A stretch of DNA of 64,000 nt, taken from Paenibacillus nanensis (GTDB lineage Bacteria > Bacillota > Bacilli > Paenibacillales > Paenibacillaceae). Every line of letters begins with the position of its first letter. Within the stretch, counting starts at the first letter, position 1. Location of the stretch: NCBI RefSeq assembly GCF_003583765.1, contig NZ_QXQA01000019.1:53264-117263 (forward strand), written 5' to 3'. This document shows, in pieces, positions 14,859 to 22,864 of the stretch. A program made the position numbers and the translations under genes. The notes under the pieces were generated by a model that was not told the DNA's origin, searched no databases, and saw only the letters and a list, made by a program, of their open reading frames with translations.

Positions 14859-17354
14859 TCAGCTCACCGTCCTTGGCCGCTCCATGCGGGTGACGCCCGG
14901 CCAGCGGAAGGAAGCCCACTCCGGCAGGTGCTTGTCCACGCGCGCGACGAGTACGGTCATATCGTCCACGATCTCACCCTCGTGGTAACGCACGACTGTC
15001 TCAAGAAGGGTATCCGCAATTTCTTGCGGATCGTCGGTCTTCATCTCGCTGATGATGCGCTTCATCCATAGCTCCTTATTCACGGCATGTCCCGGCGCGT
15101 CATAGATGCCGTCGCTCATCATCACGAGCGTGTCGCCCGGCTGCAGCTGCATGGAGACGAAGTCGACGTCGATATCTTGAATGATTCCGATCGGCAGGTT
15201 GTTCGCCGTAATCGGAATGACTTCCTTGCCTCGTTTAATGAAGCTTGGCGTAGAGCCGATCTTCATAAACGTCGTATGCGCGGTATATAGATCGACGATC
15301 GCCAGGTCAACCGTCGCGTAGATTTCTTCGGAGGAACGAAGCAGCAGGACGGAGTTCACCGATTTCACCGCCAGCTTCTCATCCATCCCCGACTGCAGCA
15401 GCTGCTGCAGGATGGATAATGCCGCGCTGCTCTCCTGGCGCGCGCGCTCCCCGTTGCCCATGCCGTCGCTAATTGCGACCGCGAATTTTCCGTTGCCAAG
15501 CTCGACCAGGCTGAAGCTGTCTCCCGACAGCAGATCGCCGCCTTTGGCCGCGCCGGCCACGCCCGTCTCGATTTCATATTGCTTCGCCGAAGCGAAGGTC
15601 ACCATCGTTGGCTCTCCGTGCTTAGCCGGCGGCACTTCCGATTTCACCGCGATGTGCTCGCCGAGAATGTCGCTGAGCAGCGGCGCAATGATTTTGCGGC
15701 ACTCGTCGAAGCCTTTGTCGAACGAATGGTACACCTCGATTTCTACGTTCCCCTCCTCCAAATTCACGATATCGACGCCTTGAATGGATAATCCTAACCC
15801 TTCCACCGCCTCCCGTATTTGCTCCTCTTGCAGATGCAGCGTCTGCCCTTCGCGTTTGATCTCCCTGGATAAGTCCTCCATGACCTGGGAGACGCCGAAC
15901 AATTGATCCGCGACAAGCTGCCGGGAGTCAAGGATCTGCTTCTTCCAATGCTTGTTGTTTTGGTGAAGCTCATACTGATGGCGCATCGTGGACAAGACCT
16001 GAGCCGTTTTCTTGCAATGAGCGGTCCACGACCTCGGGATATCGTTGGCTGCCGGCACCCGGTTCTCCTCGACCGCGGTTATCATCTCCGTCATCATTTT
16101 ATGCGTGTTATAGAACTTCTCCTCCCAGCACGCGCTCTGCCAGTGGCAGTTGGCACAGCTGCGTTCCGCAACCGCATTCATGAAATGTCCGATTTCCTCC
16201 TCCTTTTTCACCACCGTTACTTTTTGATTAAGCTGGCCAAAGCTTTTTGATAACTGCCGGAACACATCCGAAAATTGAGTGATTCGCTCCGCCGTCACCT
16301 CGCGCACCCGCTTCGCATATTCATGCTGCGACTTGGCGTGCTCGAACGTGCCCGGCACATAACGCGCAATCGTCCGAATGACCCCGCGAGGCGTCAGCAT
16401 CAGCAGCGTTGCGGCCGCCACCGATTCCCAGGTCGAACTCATCACATCCGGTCCTGTTCCTATATATATCGAAAGGATGGACGTTCCGAGCAGCATGCCG
16501 AAAGCAGCCGCCATCTTCCCTCCATCTCTTAGTAACCCCGCAAGCAATCCCGCAAAAGCCAGCATACTCATCTGCACAATCGCGCTGAAATCCGCCAAGC
16601 TTAGAATAAGGCCTGCCACAACGCCAACCGAAGCGCCAAGCGGCGCGCCTCCCGCCATCGCGAACAGCAGCAGCAAATACCTGGACATGACATGCTCCGC
16701 CGACATGCCGTAGAACACCCAGCCCACAGCGCCGGTCATTACGGAAGCAAGCAGAATCATCACGCAAATGATCTCCTCATGCTTCAGCGCCGCCGATTTT
16801 TTCGTCATGGTCAGCACAGGGATCGCATGAATGAACACCAGTGTCAGGACAAATGCCAGCCCGGCCTCTACTACGACAAGCATGAAGTTGTACCAGCTAA
16901 GCGTATCGCCGATGAACACGCCGAACATTTGGACAAGCAGCGTAGAGACGAACACGAGGATCGGCGCAGTGGAGAGCTCCGCTCTCTCGTAAGCCTCCAG
17001 CCCCTTCATCAGTAAGAACAGCACCGCGATCTCCATCGCGATCCACAGCGGCTGCGGATCGGGGGCTAACCAGCTCCCTGCCACGAGCGACACGGCGATC
17101 CAGCCGTAAATATCCTTTCTCATAAAATAAATGACGGCAAAATAAGCAGCGGCAAACGGCATCAGCGATTCGAGAATGACGGCTCGTCCAAGCAGAAAGG
17201 CTACTGCGACGAGCAGGATCGTCCACTTCTTCGCGAGGAGCATCGAGGCCGTCCCCTTGACGGCCCTCATGTCCCTCACCCTTTGCGCGGCGTTCCGCAG
17301 CAGCCCTTCCCGCTTCACCGCGGGATTCTGAATCACGCTCTCCTTCTTCATCAT
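14859..17354 (-). CDS. spoIIE: Stage II sporulation protein E, membrane PP2C phosphatase
   Basis: This 831-residue protein dephosphorylates SpoIIAA-P in the forespore and so releases sigma-F; it also interacts with FtsZ at the polar septum. About ten membrane segments fill residues 40-320, a central region follows, and the C-terminal PP2C domain shows GDSFSLVELGNGKFAVAISD with the metal-binding Asp, then GNGERARQESS and MSDGIYDAPG. Length equals the family norm (about 827). A Cys pair cluster (CANCHWQSACW) occurs near residue 400. I use the ATG at 17354, seven bases after GGTGGTG; a TTG two codons earlier is possible. The promoter has the class-specific 21-bp spacing. Confidence 0.96.
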   Translation of the reverse strand: MMKKESVIQNPAVKREGLLRNAAQRVRDMRAVKGTASMLLAKKWTILLVAVAFLLGRAVILESLMPFAAAYFAVIYFMRKDIYGWIAVSLVAGSWLAPDPQPLWIAMEIAVLFLLMKGLEAYERAELSTAPILVFVSTLLVQMFGVFIGDTLSWYNFMLVVVEAGLAFVLTLVFIHAIPVLTMTKKSAALKHEEIICVMILLASVMTGAVGWVFYGMSAEHVMSRYLLLLFAMAGGAPLGASVGVVAGLILSLADFSAIVQMSMLAFAGLLAGLLRDGGKMAAAFGMLLGTSILSIYIGTGPDVMSSTWESVAAATLLMLTPRGVIRTIARYVPGTFEHAKSQHEYAKRVREVTAERITQFSDVFRQLSKSFGQLNQKVTVVKKEEEIGHFMNAVAERSCANCHWQSACWEEKFYNTHKMMTEMITAVEENRVPAANDIPRSWTAHCKKTAQVLSTMRHQYELHQNNKHWKKQILDSRQLVADQLFGVSQVMEDLSREIKREGQTLHLQEEQIREAVEGLGLSIQGVDIVNLEEGNVEIEVYHSFDKGFDECRKIIAPLLSDILGEHIAVKSEVPPAKHGEPTMVTFASAKQYEIETGVAGAAKGGDLLSGDSFSLVELGNGKFAVAISDGMGNGERARQESSAALSILQQLLQSGMDEKLAVKSVNSVLLLRSSEEIYATVDLAIVDLYTAHTTFMKIGSTPSFIKRGKEVIPITANNLPIGIIQDIDVDFVSMQLQPGDTLVMMSDGIYDAPGHAVNKELWMKRIISEMKTDDPQEIADTLLETVVRYHEGEIVDDMTVLVARVDKHLPEWASFRWPGVTRMERPRTVS

Positions 17355-17392
17355 GAACAAGCACCACCATTTCCGAGTTTATTGTGTTTCCC

Positions 17393-17425
17393 ATTATAGG
17401 AGCTTGTCCGGATGAAGTTTGTCAG
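17393..17425 (-). promoter_or_regulatory. spoIIE promoter with 21-bp spacing (sigma-A, Spo0A-dependent class)
   Basis: The minus strand carries CTGACA (17420-17425) and a perfect TATAAT (17393-17398) with 21 bases between them. The same unusual spacing is known for the B. subtilis spoIIE promoter, where Spo0A~P lets sigma-A polymerase work without a properly placed -35 box. Confidence 0.8.
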
Positions 17426-17450
17426 TTATCGTAGCACGGCAAAAAGTTTT

Positions 17451-17460
17451 TTCCGACAAA
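17451..17460 (-). promoter_or_regulatory. Spo0A box upstream of spoIIE
   Basis: TTTGTCGGAA on the minus strand is one mismatch from the 0A box TTTGTCGAA (core TGNCGAA) and sits about 25 bp upstream of the -35 box, where an activator would bind. Confidence 0.6.
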
Positions 17461-17966
17461 AACGCGGGGAGCGCAGTCATTGTCATGAGCGTGTCAAACC
17501 TGCGGCTGTACTGGCTTTGCGCGAGTTACGCCTAGGCGTTCGCTGTCGCATCCGTCAACAAAATGCACGCTTGCGGGATGGCGAATCTATGCGGGAACCT
17601 GTCGGGAATAGAGGAGGATCGGAGAAAACTATTTTTCTGGAGTAGGCATATTCGGTAAACCGACTTTTCCGCCATGGCGGTCGACAGGGATAGCGCAAAT
17701 GCCGCGAATGCCTCGCCGCGCGGCTATTGGCCATGCGGTTGCTGTCGCACGAACTGGTTTTTCCTTCGGCGCCGTGCAATCGCACACGACCGCCCCCTCC
17801 CCCACCGGTAACCGCCTTTTCGACGCTACTGCACTGCACGACCAACCCCCTCCCGCCAGTAACCTCTTTTTTCGCAATCAGCTCGCGGGCTCGTATGGGC
17901 TCATGAGACTGATGTCGACAGAAGGAGGTTTTACACTGCTGTGGCCTACTCAGGCGCGCAACTAAC
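17461..17966. other. Gene-free spacer between spoIIE and yabR
   Basis: About 500 bp without a supported gene. All open frames here lack ribosome binding sites and have compositional bias only. In B. subtilis tRNA genes lie at this place; I searched for the T-loop signature GGTTCRANTC and acceptor-type ends on both strands and saw none. Confidence 0.6.
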
Positions 17967-17994
17967 AAAAAAAGCAGAGCCGCAAAGGCCCTGC
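17967..17994 (-). terminator. Intrinsic terminator of yabR
   Basis: On the minus strand GCAGGGCC-TTTGC-GGCTCTGC is followed by a run of seven T, 29 bp after the yabR stop codon. Confidence 0.85.
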
Positions 17995-18023
17995 TTCGTA
18001 TTTAGCGATGAAATGATTTTAAA

Positions 18024-18524
18024 TTATACACGCTTGGCTCCGCGTCCGCCGCGTTTGCCTTCCGTATTCTTCTTCAGGGAAGAAATACGCTCTTCACTAT
18101 CTTTCAAGAAGCGTGACATTTTATCCTCGAATGACGGTTTGCCGTATGACGGTCTGCCAGACGATTGCTTGTTGAAGGGACGTCCGCCTCGGTCTTGTCC
18201 TCCGCGGTTGAAACGATCTCCGCCGCCGCCGAATCCGCCTGAGCCGCCGGAGCGCTCGCGTTGCGGTGGGGGCCCTTGACCTTCCGGCCGATCAATGGCT
18301 TGCTTAATCGAAAGTCCGATCTTTCCGTCTTTGTCCACGTTGATCACTTTGACTTTCACGATGTCATCAATCTTCAGGTGATCCTTCACGTCCTTGACGT
18401 AGTTGTCGGCAATCTCGGAAATGTGAACTAGACCCGTGACACCTCCCGACAAGTCGACAAATGCCCCAAAATGCGTGATGCCCGTCACTTTTCCTTCTAA
18501 CTTGGCGCCCACTTCAATTGCCAT
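18024..18524 (-). CDS. yabR: S1-domain RNA-binding protein (YabR, general stress protein 13 family)
   Basis: This 166-residue protein has one S1 OB-fold at residues 5-75 (GKVTGITHFGAFVDL, then GLVHISEI) and a low-complexity tail rich in Gly, Arg and Asp (residues 80-166) that ends in GKRGGRGAKRV. The domain binds RNA, probably in a ribosome- or mRNA-associated role. The basic Gly/Arg tail resembles RGG-type RNA-binding extensions. It lies directly downstream of divIC, as in Bacillus. Confidence 0.92.
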   Translation of the reverse strand: MAIEVGAKLEGKVTGITHFGAFVDLSGGVTGLVHISEIADNYVKDVKDHLKIDDIVKVKVINVDKDGKIGLSIKQAIDRPEGQGPPPQRERSGGSGGFGGGGDRFNRGGQDRGGRPFNKQSSGRPSYGKPSFEDKMSRFLKDSEERISSLKKNTEGKRGGRGAKRV

Positions 18525-18713
18525 AAAATAAAATGTTCCTCTCTCAAAAGTTTTATTAAATCGGTCCGCTTGTCTCCAAGCGAGTAAGGAACAAAACCTA
18601 CCTCATCAGCAAGGGCTGCGCCCCGCCTCGTCAGCAAAAGTCTTGTATCTATCGTGATTATAACCGAATCGCCGAAGCAAGGTCAACAGACGTTCACCCG
18701 ACCCGCCGCCCGA

Positions 18714-19016
18714 TTAATCGCTAAAGATCTGCTGTTCTCCCTCTTTGACCATCCCTTGCTGCTTGGTCGCAATCTGAGAGATGTATTCGGGATCGTTGAG
18801 CCGCTCGATTTCGCGCTTCAAGCGCTCCGTCTCCGCGCGGGTCTCTTCAATACCGCTTTCAACGGTGGTCAGCTTGGAGTACGTCGCCTTCTGCTGCTGC
18901 ATTTGGCCAAATAACGTATAGCCCGCCCAGCCCATAAACAGGACGATGAACATCATCCATAGCTTGTACCGACGCTTGGCGGCTGACGCGGTTTTGTTCG
19001 CAGCTGCAGTTGCCAT
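18714..19016 (-). CDS. divIC: Cell division protein DivIC (FtsB family)
   Basis: This 100-residue bitopic membrane protein has a basic cytoplasmic N-terminus (KTASAAKRRYKLW), one membrane segment (MMFIVLFMGWAGYTLF) and a coiled-coil (SGIEETRAETERLKREIERL) outside. It forms a complex with FtsL and DivIB at the septum. The start is the ATG at 19016, which overlaps the yabQ stop as TAATG; an upstream in-frame ATG at 19124 would run into yabQ and lacks a site. Order yabP-yabQ-divIC-yabR is conserved with Bacillus. Confidence 0.93.
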   Translation of the reverse strand: MATAAANKTASAAKRRYKLWMMFIVLFMGWAGYTLFGQMQQQKATYSKLTTVESGIEETRAETERLKREIERLNDPEYISQIATKQQGMVKEGEQQIFSD

Positions 19017-19633
19017 TATCGTTTCTCCCTCCTGAACCATCGATTCCATATCGTCCGAATGACAGCTAGTCCCTTCATGAGACGCTCGCCGAATCGCAGC
19101 TTTTCCCAATATGGCCTTAGCCATCGTCCAAGCGGACGGGTGATCGGCTTAACCAGCCATCGCAATAAAAGCCAGATCGGACGAACCAATTGTACCACAA
19201 TCTTGAGCAGGAAAATAGTGAGCGCAGACCCAAATCCTAAAATTACAATGACGCCTTTATAAAGCAGAATGAGAGGCTTCAGGATCACAATCTGGATAAA
19301 CTTCACGATAAAAGCGATCAAGCTGCGAACAGCTCCGATCAACCATTTCACCGTCGCGATTACCGGCTTGCTGAGCAGCCAGTAGTAAAGAATGACGCCG
19401 ATAGCTAGTCCCAGGAAAACGTATGCCCGCACCTCGCCATTGTTGCTGGCATACAGCATCCGGAATACGACGACTGCCGCCGCCATCCAGTACATAATAT
19501 CAAGCACCGGCAGCCACCACCGCGGAAATCTCAGCTCGTTCGACACGACGCGGTATCCATCGAATACGACGCCCATCCCGAGACCGGATAACAGCATGAC
19601 GGCCACCGTCATCCATTGCATGCTAAGCGTCAC
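19016..19633 (-). CDS. yabQ: Spore cortex biosynthesis protein YabQ
   Basis: This 205-residue membrane protein has a YabQ domain in its first 100 residues with about three hydrophobic segments (MGVVFDGYRVV, then VLDIMYWMAAAVVVFRMLY), then a basic, hydrophobic C-terminal part that is longer than in B. subtilis. YabQ localises to the forming spore membrane and is needed for cortex. Its start overlaps the yabP stop by 4 bp and its stop overlaps the divIC start, so yabP-yabQ-divIC are coupled. Confidence 0.9.
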   Translation of the reverse strand: MTLSMQWMTVAVMLLSGLGMGVVFDGYRVVSNELRFPRWWLPVLDIMYWMAAAVVVFRMLYASNNGEVRAYVFLGLAIGVILYYWLLSKPVIATVKWLIGAVRSLIAFIVKFIQIVILKPLILLYKGVIVILGFGSALTIFLLKIVVQLVRPIWLLLRWLVKPITRPLGRWLRPYWEKLRFGERLMKGLAVIRTIWNRWFRREKR

Positions 19634-19917
19634 TTGAACAGCTTCCCGAACAGCCCTTTGGATTTATTTCCGGCTGTCGCACCATCAAGATAGGCGAGGG
19701 AATGCACGTAACCTTCAATTGCAACCAGCCCTTGCTCCAGGCTTAGATGCTTAATATGCAAATTCTGCCCCGTGACAGTGAGAAAACCCAATTCCGTCTC
19801 CAGCAGAAACTCTTCACTGTCGAAGCTCTCCACGTTCTTAACGCCGGTCAGCTCCAGCAGCTTCCGATTGACCAGCCTGATTTCCTGATTCTTCTGCCCT
19901 TTGCCCGCTTCAACCAT
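19630..19917 (-). CDS. yabP: Sporulation protein YabP
   Basis: This 95-residue soluble protein of the YabP/YqfC family carries the diagnostic core RLVNRKLLELTGVKNVESFDS followed by FLLETELGFLTVTGQNL and LSLEQGLVAIEGYV. It is a sporulation protein of the mother-cell programme, coupled by a 4-bp overlap to yabQ. The start has a GGGGGA site upstream. I could not read a convincing sigma-E promoter in front of it. Confidence 0.92.
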   Translation of the reverse strand: MVEAGKGQKNQEIRLVNRKLLELTGVKNVESFDSEEFLLETELGFLTVTGQNLHIKHLSLEQGLVAIEGYVHSLAYLDGATAGNKSKGLFGKLFK

Positions 19918-19983
19918 AGACTCGTCCCCCGCTTCGTTAATTTCTCTATTACTCTATGGGGGAGAGACTAGGTTTAGAACAGG

Positions 19984-21438
19984 CTATTCTTCTTTATCGA
20001 GCTTACATTCCTTCAGCGGGATGACCCGGGTCCGATGCTTCCATTTGTAGCCCAAATAAATGAGCAGGAACAGCGGTAGTCCGATATAGGTCGCGATGAC
20101 CCCCATCCAATTGATCGAGCCTTCGAGGAATTGCGCATACCCCTGTCCGACCATTACGATGAAACAAATGACAAACGCCAAAATCGGTCCGAACGGGAAC
20201 CACCTCGCCCGGTAAGGAAGCTCGTCCAGGCTCCGATTCTGCGCTTTGAAGGCCCGGCGGAACCGGTAATGGCTGATCGCGATACCGATCCACGCGAGAA
20301 ATCCGGACATGCCGGAAGCGTTCAGCAGCCAGGTATAGACAACGCCTTCCCCGAACAGCGACGCCAAAAACGCGAGCATGCCAATGGCGGCTGTTACCGC
20401 AAGCGAAGCGACCGGAATGCCTCGCTTATTCAGCGCCCTCAGCCAGGACGGCGCTTTTCCTTCCTTCGCCAGCACCCATAGCATACGGGTCGACGCATAC
20501 ATGCCCGAAGTGCCGGCGGATAGAACGGAGGTCAGAATGATCGCATTCATGACCGACGCCGCAAACGCCAGACCCGCTCGCTCGAACACGATGGTGAACG
20601 GGCTGACCGCAATATTTTCGATACCGGACTGCAGAAGCAGCGGATCTTTATAGGAGATTAAGGCGCCGACGATAAAAAGGGAGATGATGTAGAAAATCAA
20701 AATCCGCCAAAAAATCTGCTTCACCGCTTTCGGCACATTGCGAGCAGGATCCTCGCTCTCTCCCGCCGCAACACCGATCAGCTCCGTTCCTTGAAAGGAG
20801 AAGCCGGCTGCCATAAAGACGCCGAATATCGCAAAGAAGCCGCCGGGGAATGCCGTCTCTCCGGGCTTTGCCCATTGGATGCCGCTGTAGTCTCCGCCCA
20901 TAATGCCAACGATCATCAGCAAACCGATCACGATGAAGATAATGACCGTCGCTACCTTCAAGAAGGAAAACCAGTATTCCGATTCCCCGTATGCCCGGAC
21001 GGATAAATAGTTAATGCCTGTCATAACGGCTAAAAAGATAACGCTCCAGAGCAGCGTCGAAGAATTCGGCAGCCAAAATTTCACGATTAAATTAGCCGCA
21101 GCAATCTCGGCCGCTATCGTGATGGCCCAGTTGAACCAATAGTTCCAGCCTAAAGCAAAGCCGAACGCCGGATCGACAAAATTGGTCGCATAAGTGCTGA
21201 ACGACCCCGGCACCGGCATATAAGCCGCCATCTCGCCAAGACTCGTCATGAGAAAATAGACCATGAGGCCGATAGCGGCATAAGCGACCAACGCGCCGCC
21301 GGGTCCGGCCGAATGGATCGCTCCGCCGCTGGCGAGGAACAGTCCCGTTCCGATCGAGCCCCCAATGGCGATCATGGTCATATGGCGGGCCTTCAAGCCC
21401 CGCACAAGATTATCGTTGGTATTGCCTTTCTTATCCAT
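19984..21438 (-). CDS. Amino acid permease, LysP-like (AAT family)
   Basis: This 484-residue transporter has about twelve membrane segments. The first carries the AAT-family motif IGGSIGTGLFLASGGAI, followed by SAGPGGALVAYAAIGLMVYFLM in two helices and GSFSTYATNFVDPAFGFALGWNYW, all very close to the lysine permease LysP. Lysine is the best guess for the substrate, but related family members carry other amino acids. It is an insertion relative to Bacillus: it separates yabP from rqcP. No lysine riboswitch is seen in the 80 bp upstream. Confidence 0.85.
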   Translation of the reverse strand: MDKKGNTNDNLVRGLKARHMTMIAIGGSIGTGLFLASGGAIHSAGPGGALVAYAAIGLMVYFLMTSLGEMAAYMPVPGSFSTYATNFVDPAFGFALGWNYWFNWAITIAAEIAAANLIVKFWLPNSSTLLWSVIFLAVMTGINYLSVRAYGESEYWFSFLKVATVIIFIVIGLLMIVGIMGGDYSGIQWAKPGETAFPGGFFAIFGVFMAAGFSFQGTELIGVAAGESEDPARNVPKAVKQIFWRILIFYIISLFIVGALISYKDPLLLQSGIENIAVSPFTIVFERAGLAFAASVMNAIILTSVLSAGTSGMYASTRMLWVLAKEGKAPSWLRALNKRGIPVASLAVTAAIGMLAFLASLFGEGVVYTWLLNASGMSGFLAWIGIAISHYRFRRAFKAQNRSLDELPYRARWFPFGPILAFVICFIVMVGQGYAQFLEGSINWMGVIATYIGLPLFLLIYLGYKWKHRTRVIPLKECKLDKEE

Positions 21439-21518
21439 CCTTCAAAAAACTCCCTTTTCTTAGATGTGTGTAGGTTTTGTCAGTTGGGAGCATCTCATAC
21501 AAAAGCTTACTCCTTACT

Positions 21519-21943
21519 TTATACCGAAAAGATCGGGACTTCATAGATCCGGTTGCGTCCCGCAAGCTTCGCTTGGTACAACGCTTTATCCGCATGCTCG
21601 ACCATCTCATTCCGCTCGAGGCCCGGAGTCGGAATCATCAAGGCGACGCCTATGCTGGCCGTGACATGATCATTCAGTATCGACGCTATATGCGGAATTT
21701 GCAGCTCGTCGATTCGTTTTTTGATGCTTTCCGCCGCCTGCCTCGCGCCTTCGGAGTCCGTATTCGGGAGCAGGGTGACCGCGACCGGATTCGACAGCTG
21801 CGACGAGGCCATCTACTCCCGCTCGAAGGCCTCTTCGAAGTGCCTCCGGTTCGACAGCCCGGTAAGACCGTCAAGCGTCGACAGCTCCTTCAGGAAATTA
21901 ACGGACCGCTGCCAACACCCCTTATTTTGATCCCAGATTCTAC
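21519..21943 (-). pseudogene. Broken diguanylate cyclase (GGDEF) remnant
   Basis: Read on the minus strand, the remnant begins with a GGDEF-domain opening (FLKELSTLDGLTGLSNRRHF, then EEAFERE), hits an in-frame TAG at 21813-21815 where Trp is expected, continues MASSQLSNPVAV and then jumps straight to the C-terminal part (TLLPNTDSEGARQAAESI; later ASIGVA and ADKALYQAKLAGRNRIY). The central segment with the metal ligands and the GGDEF motif is deleted, roughly 45 residues. Upstream sensor domains are missing too. It cannot make c-di-GMP. It lies beside the LysP-like gene in a non-conserved insertion. Confidence 0.85.
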
Positions 21944-22012
21944 CCGATCCCCTCTATTTCTATGAACCTAGTTCAAGCAACTTTCTTATTGCCGGAAAAT
22001 GATTCAAATGGC

Positions 22013-22061
22013 GAATAGAAAAATAGAACAGGCCGGCTCCGAATGTAGCGGAACCAGCCTG
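22013..22061 (-). terminator. Intrinsic terminator of rqcP
   Basis: On the minus strand a GC-rich interrupted stem (CAGGCTGGTTCCG / CGGAGCCGGCCTG) is followed by TTCTATTTTTC. It lies about 60 bp after the rqcP stop. Confidence 0.75.
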
Positions 22062-22120
22062 CTTCCTTGCTAAGTATTGGGTTGAACCCTGCCGAGGACG
22101 ACCCGTGAGCGCTGCTGCCC

Positions 22121-22399
22121 TTACCAGTCGAGACCGGTGTCGCGAGGCCGCTGCTCTTCTTTCACCAAGGTATAGAGCTCGCCGGCCTCATCCTTGCGGG
22201 TCGTCTCTGCGAGACGCTCCACTCGGACGGTTACGATCTTCTGACCGTACTGGATCTGAAGCTCGTCACCGACCTTTACGGCGCTGCTCGCTTTCGCTTC
22301 GCGGCCGTTGATCCATACGCGTCCCTGCTCGGATACATCCTTCGCAACGGTACGGCGCTTGATCAGCCTGGACACCTTGAGAAACTTATCTAAGCGCAT
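22121..22399 (-). CDS. rqcP: S4-domain protein RqcP (YabO)
   Basis: This 92-residue S4 RNA-binding protein opens with MRLDKFLKVSRLIKRRTVAK, the classical RqcP/YabO signature, followed by GRVWINGREAK and GDELQIQYGQKIVTVRV. In Bacillus RqcP works with RqcH in ribosome quality control, stabilising the P-site tRNA during poly-alanine tailing. It starts 3 bp after the hbs stop, so the two are likely one transcript. The C-terminal EEQRPRDTGLDW is a short variable tail. Confidence 0.95.
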   Translation of the reverse strand: MRLDKFLKVSRLIKRRTVAKDVSEQGRVWINGREAKASSAVKVGDELQIQYGQKIVTVRVERLAETTRKDEAGELYTLVKEEQRPRDTGLDW

Positions 22400-22402
22400 C
22401 TA

Positions 22403-22675
22403 TTACTTGATCGCTTCTTTCAGCTTGTTGCCTGCTTTGAATGCAGGTACTTTGGATTCTGGGATCGTGATCTCTTTGCCTGTTTGCGGGTTGCGGCCAA
22501 CGCGTCCGGAACGCTTGCGAGTTTCGAACGTACCGAAGCCGATCAGTTGCACTTTGTCGCCGTTTGCAAGCGCGTCCGTTACTTCGCCAAGGAAGCCGTT
22601 CAGAACTGCTTCTACGTCACGTTTAGTCAATCCGCTTTTCTCAGCGATGTTGTTGATCAAATCTGTTTTGTTCAT
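22403..22675 (-). CDS. hbs: Histone-like DNA-binding protein HU
   Basis: This 90-residue HU protein has the standard sequence: MNKTDLINNIAEKSGLTKRD at the start, GFGTFETRKRSGRVGRNPQTG around the DNA-clamp arm (with the conserved RNPQTG) and FKAGNKLKEAIK at the end. It compacts and bends DNA. I set the start at 22675, nine bases after GGAGG; reading from the upstream TTG would add five residues and leave no site. In B. subtilis hbs lies elsewhere, but in Paenibacillus-like genomes it sits between mazG and yabO as here. The leader contains two hairpins (22717-22738 and 22745-22779). Confidence 0.97.
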   Translation of the reverse strand: MNKTDLINNIAEKSGLTKRDVEAVLNGFLGEVTDALANGDKVQLIGFGTFETRKRSGRVGRNPQTGKEITIPESKVPAFKAGNKLKEAIK

Positions 22676-22744
22676 GTTCATTTCCTCCAATAGAAAAAGG
22701 TTATTTGTGGCGTCCGCCCACTAATGTGGCGGACTGCCCGTTTG

Positions 22745-22779
22745 GCAGAATATGCTCTCACGAAGATTACATATTCTGC
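22745..22779 (-). terminator. Hairpin after mazG, upstream of hbs
   Basis: A perfect 10-bp inverted repeat GCAGAATATG-N15-CATATTCTGC lies 85 bp after the mazG stop. There is no T-run, so it may be a weak terminator or a processing site. A second hairpin, GTCCGCC-N9-GGCGGAC, follows in the hbs leader. Confidence 0.5.
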
Positions 22780-22864
22780 TCTCCTCAACAAATTCCTGCT
22801 GCCTGCGTTAAATTTTTTGGGAAAAGTGCAGAATCGAGGCGAATTATGACGAAAATTATGGGTA

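Noticed and set aside
17461..17966. tRNA genes expected from B. subtilis synteny between yabR and spoIIE
   Set aside because: No T-loop, anticodon stem or CCA-like end was found on either strand.
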